Of a stretch of DNA of 13,020 nucleotides, positions 7,361 through 13,020 are shown piece by piece; position 1 is the first letter of the stretch; each line of letters begins with the position of its first letter. Position numbers and translations under genes: made by a program. The notes below the pieces were generated by a model. It saw only the letters and a list, made by a program, of their open reading frames with translations, was not told where the DNA came from and did no database searches. Source of the DNA: Flavobacteriales bacterium (GTDB lineage Bacteria; Bacteroidota; Bacteroidia; Flavobacteriales; UBA7430); NCBI GenBank assembly GCA_002685115.1, contig NYWQ01000018.1:2162-15181 (forward strand). Reading direction: 5' to 3'.

Positions 7361-8320
7361 TTGAAGAAAATTCTAGTTGTTCGTTTTAGTTCTATAGGCG
7401 ATATCGTTTTAACGACGCCCGTTATTCGTTGTCTTAAAAAGCAATTAGATGTTGAGGTTCATTATTTAACCAAAAGCTCTTTTAAAGGGATTTTAGAAAA
7501 CAATCCTTACGTTACTAAAGTTCATGTTATTGAGAAAGAGATTTCTAAAGAATTAATAGCGCAATTGCAGTACGAAAATTTCGATTTTATTGCTGATTTA
7601 CATGCCAATTTGAGAACTTTTCGTTTGAAGAAGGCTTTACGTGTTTCTTATAAGTCTGTTCTTAAGTTACATATTAAAAAGTGGTTGTTGGTTCATTTAA
7701 AAATGGACAGGATGCCTAAACTTCATATCGTAGATCGTTACCTAGATACGGTTAAACACTTAGGCGTTTTAAATGATATGAAGGGCTTAGATTATTTTAT
7801 ACCTAAGCAAGCTCATGTAGATGTAAACCGATTGTCTAAGTTGCATTCAGCTGGATATGTAGGTTTTGTTATCGGAGGTCAGCATGCTACTAAGATGTTG
7901 TCTACACAAAAAATCATCGAAGTTTGCCAAGGTCTTAAAGAACCTATTGTTTTATTGGGTGGCCCAGAAGATGCAAACAGAGGACATCTTATTGAGAAAG
8001 CTGTTGGGGTTCGTGTTTTTAATGCCTGTGGTAAATTTAAACTAGACGAATCGGCAAGTATTGTAAAACAAGCGTCTTGGATTGTAACGCATGACACAGG
8101 TTTGATGCACATTGCAGCGGCTTTTAAAAAACGCATTGTATCGGTTTGGGGAAATACGGTTCCAGAATTAGGGATGCATCCTTACTTGTCTGATTCGTCC
8201 TCTAAGATGCTAGAAATAAAAGGCCTTTCTTGCAGACCTTGCTCTAAAATAGGTTTTGACAAATGCCCGCGAGGTCACTTTAAATGTATGGATCATAAGG
8301 TTTCAGATTTTCAGATTTAA
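7361..8320 (+). CDS. glycosyltransferase family 9 (heptosyltransferase-like)
   Basis: 319-residue GT9-family glycosyltransferase, expected to add a sugar to the lipopolysaccharide core at the inner face of the cytoplasmic membrane. The N-terminus MKKILVVRFSSIGDIVLTTP is the classic GT9 opening, FVIGGQHATKML is at about 164-175, LLGGPEDANRG at about 198-208, and THDTGLMHIAAA marks the nucleotide-sugar site. The tail carries four cysteines (Cys291, Cys294, Cys302, Cys309) in CRPC...CPRGHFKC, a form shared by many GT9 proteins. The start codon is TTG at 7361; it is the only start that gives the full conserved N-terminus, since the next in-frame Met is about 100 residues later. An 8-base tandem duplication (TCAGATTT at 8303-8318) encodes the last residues. 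The exact sugar donor (heptose or other) cannot be told from sequence. Confidence 0.92.
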   Translation: MKKILVVRFSSIGDIVLTTPVIRCLKKQLDVEVHYLTKSSFKGILENNPYVTKVHVIEKEISKELIAQLQYENFDFIADLHANLRTFRLKKALRVSYKSVLKLHIKKWLLVHLKMDRMPKLHIVDRYLDTVKHLGVLNDMKGLDYFIPKQAHVDVNRLSKLHSAGYVGFVIGGQHATKMLSTQKIIEVCQGLKEPIVLLGGPEDANRGHLIEKAVGVRVFNACGKFKLDESASIVKQASWIVTHDTGLMHIAAAFKKRIVSVWGNTVPELGMHPYLSDSSSKMLEIKGLSCRPCSKIGFDKCPRGHFKCMDHKVSDFQI

Positions 8321-8403
8321 TTTACCTCACTTTAAGAAGAAGCACTTTAAAAATTCAAATTCTGTTATAAAAAGAAGTATAATAAAAAGTTTTACTGCTT
8401 AGA

Positions 8404-11196
8404 TTAATTAAACTTTTCCTTCAAAAAATATCCAGTAGAGCTTTCCTTGCAATTAATGATGTCCTCAGGTAGTCCCTTAAAAATTAATTCGCCCCCTTTT
8501 TTACCTCCTTCTTTTCCAAGGTCAATAAGCCAGTCAGCAGACTTAATGACGTCCGGATTGTGCTCTATTACTAAAATGGAATGCCCATTTTCAATTAAAG
8601 CATTAAAAGATTCTAAGAGTTTTTTAATGTCATGAAAGTGAAGTCCAGTAGTTGGTTCATCAAAGATAAAAAACTGGTGTCCGCTGTTTTTTCCCTTTCC
8701 TAAAAAGGAAGCGAGTTTTACTCTTTGTGCTTCTCCTCCACTTAAGGTTGAGGATGATTGCCCTAGTTGAATGTAGCCTAAACCTACATCTTTTAGAGGT
8801 TTTAGTCTTTTTGTGATTTTAGTTTTTTCGCCTTTTTCAAAGAAGTCTATTGCTTCATCTATGGTCATTCCCAATACATCAGCAATGTTTTTTTTATTGA
8901 ATTTTACTTCAAGTACTTCATCTTTAAACCTCGAGCCTTTGCAATGTTCACATTCTAAATGAACATCTGCCATGAATTGCATTTCTATGGTCACTTCGCC
9001 TTCGCCTGAGCAATGCTCACAACGGCCTCCATTTGTGTTAAACGAAAAGTGTTTTGCTTTGTAGCCTCTAGCGCTCGAAAGTTTTTCTGCTGCAAATAAA
9101 TTTCTTATTTCATCGTAGGCTTTTATATAGGTAACCGGATTGGATCTTGAAGACTTACCAATTGGATTTTGATCTATAAATTCTACTCCTGTGATGTTCT
9201 TTGTAGGCCCAGTAAGGCTATCAAATTGACCAATTTTAGAGCCGTATCCACCCAATGCTTTAACAAGTGCAGGGTGCAAAATAGATTTTATTAATGTACT
9301 CTTTCCAGAACCGCTAATTCCACTGACAACTGTAAATACGTTGAGTGGTATTTTAACAGTAATATTTTTAAGATTGTGTTGTCTGGCTCCATTTATGGTA
9401 ATTGAGTCGGTCCATTTTCTTTTCTTAGGAATCTCAATTTTTAAGTCGCCATTTAAGTACTGAGCCGTCAGGCTGTTTTTTTCTTTTTTAAGTTCCTTAT
9501 GCGTTCCATGGAACATAAGTTGTCCTCCGTTTACTCCTGCTTTTGGTCCTATGTCTATCACCAAATCAGCTGCTTTCATGATGTCTTCATCGTGTTCAAC
9601 TACAATTACGGTGTTCCCAACGTCTCTAAGTGATTTTAATATTTTGATCAGTCTTTCGGTGTCTCTAGAATGTAATCCTATACTAGGTTCATCTAAAATA
9701 TACATAGATCCCACCAAGCTGCTCCCCAATGATGTGGCTAGATTTATACGCTGAGATTCTCCTCCTGATAGTGTAGAGGATCTTCGATTTATGCTAAGGT
9801 AGCTTAAGCCAACATCCATTAAAAACTGAATTCGATTTTGAATTTCCTTCAGTAATCTGCCTGCAATTTTTTTGTCGTGTTTGCTCAGTTTTATTTTTTT
9901 AAACACATCCGATAGTTCGTCTATAGGCATATCTACAATTTCGCAAATGGAATAGGTGCCTACTTTTACATAGTCAGCTTCCTTTCTAAGTCTTTTCCCT
10001 TGACAGGTTTGGCAAATCGTTTTGCCTCTGTATCTAGAGAGTAAAACACGGTTTTGTATTTTGTAGTTTTTCTTTTCTAAAGCCTTAAAGAAAGGGTAAA
10101 TGCCCTTAAATTTAGCAGCCTTATCTCCATTCCAAATAAAATCAATCTGTTTTGGTGAAAGTTCGAAGTAGGGTTTGTGTATTGGGATGTCCCACTTTTC
10201 TGAATTGAAAACTAGATCGTCTTTGTATTTAGAGAGTGTGTCTCCTTTCCAACATGCGATGGCATCTTCATAGATAGACAAGCCTGTGTTTGGAACAACG
10301 AGTTCCTCGTCTATACCCACAATACTTCCGTACCCCTCGCAGGTTTTGCAAGCTCCAAAAGGATTGTTAAATGAAAATAAGTGAATGTTTGGTTCTTCGA
10401 AAAGAAGGCCATCCGCTTCAAAACGATTGCTAAATAAAACAGTCTCTTTGGGTTCTAAAAATTCAATCAGGCAGTCTCCTTTTCCTTCGTGAAAACAGGT
10501 TTGTATGGAGTCTGATACGCGTTCTGTAAATCCTTCGTTATTGGTAAGGCTCAAGCGATCTATTAATAGGTAGAAGGGCTCTTTTAATATTGTTTTATTT
10601 TCTAAAACATCTTCAATTCTGATAATTTCTTCTTCGTATTTTAGCCTATGGTACCCTTGTTGAAGGAGCATTTCAAGGTAAAGTTTAAAGTCGCGATCTC
10701 CAATATTAGTTGGAGCTAAAATGTAAAATTTAGCGCCTTCTTCTTTAGTAACAATAAAATCAACTACGTCTTGAACGCTGTGCTTTTTTACTTGTTTTCC
10801 TGAAATAGGAGAGATTGTTTTGCCAATCCGAGCAAATAACAATTTTATATAATCGTAAATTTCTGTACTGGTACCAATAGTTGATCTTGGATTTTTTGAA
10901 TTCACTTTTTGCTCTATCGCAATGGCAGGAGAAATTCCTTTTATACTGTCTACTTCAGGTTTGTTAAGTCTGCCTAAAAATTGTCTGGCATAAGACGATA
11001 AACTTTCAACATACCTTCGTTGACCTTCTGCATAGAGTGTGTCGAATGCTAAACTCGATTTTCCGGAACCCGAAAGTCCAGTAATAACAACAAACTTATT
11101 TCGGGGTATAGCTACGTCAATATTCTTTAGATTATGAAGTCTAGCGCCTTTTATAAGGATGTTCTCTTTCGAATCCAATTGATTAATGTCTTTCAT
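8404..11196 (-). CDS. uvrA: excinuclease ABC subunit A (UvrA)
   Basis: 930-residue damage-recognition ATPase of nucleotide excision repair that loads UvrB at lesions. It has two ABC modules: Walker [10 protein letters not shown] (about 40-48), signature LSGGESQ (476-482), Walker B MYILDEP (498-504); then GISGSGKST (626-634), LSGGEAQ (818-824) and FFIFDEP (842-848). The second zinc module is intact (CEHC 726-729, 19 residues, CEHC 749-752), and CQTC is at 395-398. The first zinc module keeps only its second half: CKTC at 283-286 is present, but the CxxC usually about 20 residues earlier is replaced by a stretch around [13 protein letters not shown]. An in-frame ATG exists at 11226, but a consensus -7 promoter element overlaps it, so 11196 is chosen. 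The gene converges on GT9 with 83 non-coding bases between. Confidence 0.97.
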   Translation of the reverse strand: MKDINQLDSKENILIKGARLHNLKNIDVAIPRNKFVVITGLSGSGKSSLAFDTLYAEGQRRYVESLSSYARQFLGRLNKPEVDSIKGISPAIAIEQKVNSKNPRSTIGTSTEIYDYIKLLFARIGKTISPISGKQVKKHSVQDVVDFIVTKEEGAKFYILAPTNIGDRDFKLYLEMLLQQGYHRLKYEEEIIRIEDVLENKTILKEPFYLLIDRLSLTNNEGFTERVSDSIQTCFHEGKGDCLIEFLEPKETVLFSNRFEADGLLFEEPNIHLFSFNNPFGACKTCEGYGSIVGIDEELVVPNTGLSIYEDAIACWKGDTLSKYKDDLVFNSEKWDIPIHKPYFELSPKQIDFIWNGDKAAKFKGIYPFFKALEKKNYKIQNRVLLSRYRGKTICQTCQGKRLRKEADYVKVGTYSICEIVDMPIDELSDVFKKIKLSKHDKKIAGRLLKEIQNRIQFLMDVGLSYLSINRRSSTLSGGESQRINLATSLGSSLVGSMYILDEPSIGLHSRDTERLIKILKSLRDVGNTVIVVEHDEDIMKAADLVIDIGPKAGVNGGQLMFHGTHKELKKEKNSLTAQYLNGDLKIEIPKKRKWTDSITINGARQHNLKNITVKIPLNVFTVVSGISGSGKSTLIKSILHPALVKALGGYGSKIGQFDSLTGPTKNITGVEFIDQNPIGKSSRSNPVTYIKAYDEIRNLFAAEKLSSARGYKAKHFSFNTNGGRCEHCSGEGEVTIEMQFMADVHLECEHCKGSRFKDEVLEVKFNKKNIADVLGMTIDEAIDFFEKGEKTKITKRLKPLKDVGLGYIQLGQSSSTLSGGEAQRVKLASFLGKGKNSGHQFFIFDEPTTGLHFHDIKKLLESFNALIENGHSILVIEHNPDVIKSADWLIDLGKEGGKKGGELIFKGLPEDIINCKESSTGYFLKEKFN

Positions 11197-11223
11197 GTTC
11201 TTTGTAAACCTTATCGCAAAATG

Positions 11224-11231
11224 CAAAATTA
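11224..11231 (-). promoter_or_regulatory. candidate -7 element of uvrA
   Basis: On the minus strand TAATTTTG matches TAnnTTTG exactly and ends 27 bases before the ATG at 11196, placing the transcript start near 11217. A TTG (complement of 11256-11258) lies 24 bases upstream, slightly too far for an ideal -33. The element covers the alternative ATG at 11226, which argues against that longer start. Confidence 0.5.
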
Positions 11232-11280
11232 GGCAATTTTAACATGTAATCGTTTCAAGCTTTGGTATGATTATTGAAAA

Positions 11281-11311
11281 GTTTGTATATTAGTTGCAAA
11301 TTAATACAAAC
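11281..11311. repeat. inverted repeat GTTTGTAT-N15-ATACAAAC between uvrA and the sigma gene
   Basis: Perfect 8-bp arms (11281-11288 and 11304-11311) are separated by 15 bases in the divergent uvrA / sigma-factor intergenic region. Centre-to-centre spacing of the arms is 23 bases, about two helical turns, as expected for a dimeric regulator. There is no U-tract for a terminator. It lies about 75 bases upstream of the sigma ATG and about 50 bases upstream of the uvrA -7 element. The region is AT-rich, so chance is possible. Confidence 0.35.
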
Positions 11312-11385
11312 CTAAAATCATTTTGCCTATAGAAGCATTTCTACCTATTACATTTTAAATTAATTTTTAACCTAAATGGTAGCTT

Positions 11386-11973
11386 ATGTGTGTGCAAAAT
11401 ATTTCAGATCAACAATTGGTGAGTTCATTTTTATCTGGCGACTCACTTTCTATAGAACATTTAATACTCCGTCATAAAGACAAGGTTTTTGGTTACATTC
11501 TTTCTAAGGTAAAGGATGTAGACTTGGCCAACGATATTTTTCAGGATGTATTTATTAAAGTCATCAATAAGTTAAACGAAGGGCGTTACAACGAAGAGGG
11601 CAAGTTTATTGCTTGGGTTATGCGTATCTCTCATAATATGGTTATCGATCATTTTAGAAAGCATGCTCGTGTTAAAATGATACGCTCCACTGATGAGTAC
11701 AATATTTTTGATATTATTGGAGGTAAAGAAGACTGCACCGAAGATCGAATGATACATAAGCAAGTTGTAAAGGAGTTAAAGCAGCTGGTTGCCTATTTAT
11801 CTGAAGAACAGAGAGAGGTGTTGGAAATGCGCTTTTATGCCGATATGACCTTTAAGGAAATTGCATTAGAGTGCAATATTAGTATTAACACAGCATTAGG
11901 TAGGATGCGTTATGCACTAATAAACTTGAGAAAGTTGCAAGAGAAACACGATATTAATTTGATGGTGCAATAA
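11386..11973 (+). CDS. RNA polymerase sigma-70 family factor (ECF type)
   Basis: 195-residue sigma factor with only regions 2 and 4. Region 2 spans about residues 20-93, with the core-binding helix DLANDIFQDVFIKVINKL (46-63) and the -10 recognition part FIAWVMRISHNMVIDHFRKH (about 74-93). Region 4 is about 133-185: LSEEQREVLEMRFYADMTFKEIALECNIS, then the recognition helix INTALGRMRYALINLRK. It directs core polymerase to a promoter subset that cannot be predicted here. No anti-sigma gene is adjacent; the following gene is a 60-residue soluble-looking protein. The ATG at 11386 gives the normal family N-terminus (N-I-S-D-Q-Q-L-V). It is divergent from uvrA across a 189-base gap. No exact TAnnTTTG precedes it; the closest is TCATTTTG at 11318-11325, one base off, with a TTG 21 bases upstream. 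Confidence 0.93.
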   Translation: MCVQNISDQQLVSSFLSGDSLSIEHLILRHKDKVFGYILSKVKDVDLANDIFQDVFIKVINKLNEGRYNEEGKFIAWVMRISHNMVIDHFRKHARVKMIRSTDEYNIFDIIGGKEDCTEDRMIHKQVVKELKQLVAYLSEEQREVLEMRFYADMTFKEIALECNISINTALGRMRYALINLRKLQEKHDINLMVQ

Positions 11974-12016
11974 TCGTTTTTTGTTTGCGTTATAAATTAA
12001 ACTAGATTTAAAATTT

Positions 12017-12199
12017 ATGGCAAAAACAACTACTTTTTTCAAATTATCTGGAGCTTCTAAAAATTCCAACCAAAACAAATTATTAACCAATAAAACGATG
12101 CCATCTCAACATGCTGTAAGGTTTGTTTTAGATTATGCAAAATCATCAACAGTCCTTAAGACTAAGGCTATCGATTCTTTTGTCTTTTTGAGTAACTAA
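12017..12199 (+). CDS. small hypothetical protein downstream of the sigma factor
   Basis: 60-residue open frame starting 43 bases after the sigma-factor stop on the same strand and ending 20 bases before a strong terminator, which is good positional evidence that it is real. There is no membrane segment, signal peptide or cysteine. The N-terminal half is Lys/Ser/Thr/Asn-rich and probably flexible; the C-terminal half (MPSQHAVRFVLDYAKSSTVL, then KTKAIDSFVFLSN) looks like a helix followed by a strand. From memory it resembles short Bacteroidota hypothetical proteins with a PS-x-x-x-(I/V)-x-x-(I/V)-L-x-Y-(S/A)-K-(S/A) pattern, but I could not check this. Function unknown. It could act with the sigma factor or simply be cotranscribed. 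Confidence 0.65.
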   Translation: MAKTTTFFKLSGASKNSNQNKLLTNKTMPSQHAVRFVLDYAKSSTVLKTKAIDSFVFLSN

Positions 12200-12219
12200 C
12201 CTTTTCAATTTTTGTTAAT

Positions 12220-12256
12220 AAAAAGCCTCGTTTGACTCGTTCAATCGAGGCTTTTT
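12220..12256 (+). terminator. intrinsic terminator after sigma factor and small ORF
   Basis: An 11-bp perfect stem, AAAAAGCCTCG (12220-12230) with CGAGGCTTTTT (12246-12256), closes a 15-base loop that can itself pair TTGA (12232-12235) with TCAA (12241-12244) after one T-T mismatch. The 3' arm ends in TTTTT followed by ATTTAATTTT. It separates the sigma/small-ORF unit from bcp. Because its A-run mirrors the T-run it could also work on the other strand. Confidence 0.9.
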
Positions 12257-12259
12257 ATT

Positions 12260-12267
12260 TAATTTTG
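12260..12267 (+). promoter_or_regulatory. candidate -7 element of bcp
   Basis: TAATTTTG matches TAnnTTTG exactly, begins four bases after the terminator stem and ends 19 bases before the bcp ATG. A TTTG at 12231-12234, inside the terminator loop, is 25 bases upstream, longer than ideal for a -33 element. Confidence 0.45.
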
Positions 12268-12286
12268 AGTAAAACATTGTTTTCGT

Positions 12287-12748
12287 ATGACCAATTTAAA
12301 AACAGGAGATAAAGCACCAGATTTCAATGCCTTAATTGAAAATGGAACCTCCATTTCACTCGCAGACTTTTCAGGAAAAAAGTTGATATTGTATTTTTAT
12401 CCAAAAGACATGACTCCGGGTTGCACTGCCGAATCGTGTAATTTAGGAGCCAACTATTCTGATTTGCAAAAAAAAGGATTTGAAATTATTGGCGTAAGTC
12501 CTGATCCTGCTAGCAAACACTTAAAGTTTATTGAGAAATACAAACTTCCTTTTAGCTTAATTGCAGATGAAGATAAAGCGGTGCTTAATGCATACCAGGT
12601 TTGGGGTCCGAAAAAATTTATGGGTAAAGAATACGATGGCGTTCACAGAACTACTTTTGTTATTGATGAAAAAGGAATCATTGAAAAGATATTTCTAAAA
12701 GTTAAAACAAAAGAACACACAACTCAAATATTAGAATCTTACCAGTAA
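12287..12748 (+). CDS. bcp: thioredoxin-dependent thiol peroxidase (peroxiredoxin Q/BCP)
   Basis: 153-residue cytoplasmic peroxiredoxin that reduces hydrogen peroxide and organic hydroperoxides at the expense of thioredoxin. The active-site block FYPKDMTPGCTAESCNL (residues 37-53) holds the peroxidatic Cys46 and, five residues later, Cys51, the resolving cysteine of the two-cysteine BCP subgroup. GDKAPDF (7-13), IIGVSPDP (about 68-75) and GVHRTTFVID (about 118-127, with the active-site Arg) complete the AhpC/TSA-type thioredoxin fold. Length is normal. It begins after the intrinsic terminator with its own probable promoter. Its stop is 54 bases before recA on the same strand with no obvious terminator between, so some readthrough into recA is possible. 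Confidence 0.96.
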   Translation: MTNLKTGDKAPDFNALIENGTSISLADFSGKKLILYFYPKDMTPGCTAESCNLGANYSDLQKKGFEIIGVSPDPASKHLKFIEKYKLPFSLIADEDKAVLNAYQVWGPKKFMGKEYDGVHRTTFVIDEKGIIEKIFLKVKTKEHTTQILESYQ

Positions 12749-12789
12749 GTGACATTAATTGTCACAGCGTAAGGTTTAATTTGTCACAG
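12749..12789 (+). promoter_or_regulatory. three GTGACA/TGTCAC half-sites in the recA promoter region (candidate operator)
   Basis: A palindrome GTGACA-TTAAT-TGTCAC occupies 12749-12765. The 9-mer TTGTCACAG occurs twice, at 12759-12767 and 12781-12789, with a 22-base period (about two helical turns). The second copy overlaps TTAATTTG (12776-12783), a one-mismatch -7 element, and the predicted transcript start, 13-20 bases before the recA ATG. This layout suits a repressor of recA, but the regulator is not identified and the LexA link is inference. Confidence 0.5.
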
Positions 12790-12802
12790 AAAATAAGATA
12801 CT

Positions 12803-13020
12803 ATGGATAAGGAAAGAGACGCAAAGTTAAAAGCACTTCAACTCACAATGGATAAGCTGGAGAAGACCTATGGTAAAGGTGCTGTAATGAAAATGGGAGA
12901 TCAACCTGCAGAAGATATTGCTTCGATCTCTTCTGGGTCTTTAGGCTTAGATTTAGCTTTAGGAATTGGTGGGTTTCCTAAAGGACGTGTTGTAGAGATC
13001 TACGGCCCAGAATCATCTGG
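12803..13020 (+). CDS. recA: recombinase RecA, N-terminal part
   Basis: Partial gene cut by the right edge after 72 full codons. The visible product begins [20 protein letters not shown], continues [12 protein letters not shown] (typical RecA N-terminal domain, with the basic patch that helps filament formation), then [32 protein letters not shown], ending inside the Walker A loop (GPESSGKT in the family). RecA forms filaments on single-stranded DNA, drives strand exchange and triggers self-cleavage of LexA-type repressors where these exist. The ATG at 12803 gives the usual short lead before the first helix. It lies 54 bases after bcp, with candidate operator half-sites between. Confidence 0.98.
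   Translation, partial: MDKERDAKLKALQLTMDKLEKTYGKGAVMKMGDQPAEDIASISSGSLGLDLALGIGGFPKGRVVEIYGPESS

Noticed and set aside
8303..8318. Tandem 8-base duplication TCAGATTT at the very end of the GT9 gene
   Set aside because: It changes only the last few residues and the stop position. It looks like simple slippage with no sign of damage to the conserved part of the protein.
8328..8350. Direct repeat CACTTTAA at 8328-8335 and 8343-8350 between GT9 and uvrA
   Set aside because: Only two 8-base copies in AT-rich DNA, and they do not form a hairpin. Neither a terminator nor a repeat family can be argued.
9551..9754. Open frame of 67 codons on the strand opposite uvrA, and similar antisense frames elsewhere (for example 678-878, 1342-1599, 3064-3279, 7879-8136)
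   Set aside because: They lie fully inside well-supported genes, show no recognisable domain, and have the serine- and isoleucine-rich composition expected of shadows of the real frame.
1..13020. Search for mobile elements, CRISPR arrays, tRNA/rRNA genes, riboswitches or a defence island
   Set aside because: No transposase, terminal repeats, spaced direct repeats or structured leader was recognised. Gene content and codon use look uniform and core-like throughout.

Overview
This window is an AT-rich chromosomal segment from a member of the Bacteroidota, most likely a flavobacterium-like lineage. Three things point there: protein content typical of the phylum (PP_4765-type flavoprotein, DUF2461, LolA-like protein with FtsX-type permeases, a UvrA with a half-lost first zinc module), several exact copies of the Bacteroidota -7 promoter element TAnnTTTG just upstream of genes, and start codons without Shine-Dalgarno sequences. 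The genus cannot be fixed from this stretch. No mobile element, CRISPR array, tRNA or rRNA is visible. The region reads as conserved housekeeping genome rather than an accessory island, and I see no convincing new multi-gene system.

Layout. Positions 1-2866 hold a tightly coupled minus-strand operon: an Mpo1-like (DUF962) membrane protein, an exported LolA-like protein and two FtsX-type ABC permeases, the last cut by the window edge. The genes overlap by one base or are separated by one base. purE follows on the same strand (2925-3437), with its own promoter and a clean intrinsic terminator, and then a DUF2461 gene (3504-4175). A plus-strand flavoprotein gene (4274-5458) converges on a minus-strand pair, tatD then ansA (7262-5477), spaced by one base. 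A plus-strand GT9 glycosyltransferase with a TTG start (7361-8320) diverges from tatD and converges on uvrA (11196-8404, minus).

To the right of uvrA, on the plus strand, come a sigma-70 family factor (11386-11973), a 60-residue protein of unknown function, a strong intrinsic terminator, the peroxiredoxin gene bcp, and the first 72 codons of recA, cut by the window end.

How the genes relate. The left operon looks like an envelope export or lipoprotein-handling module with a possible lipid-modifying enzyme at its head. The right third groups DNA repair (uvrA, recA), peroxide detoxification (bcp) and an alternative sigma factor, a plausible stress and repair neighbourhood. The most interesting non-coding signal is a set of three GTGACA/TGTCAC half-sites between bcp and recA, which could be the operator of a damage-response regulator. 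Secondary points are the small protein behind the sigma factor, an 8-bp inverted repeat upstream of the sigma gene, and the pairing of an Mpo1-like protein with the LolA/permease genes.
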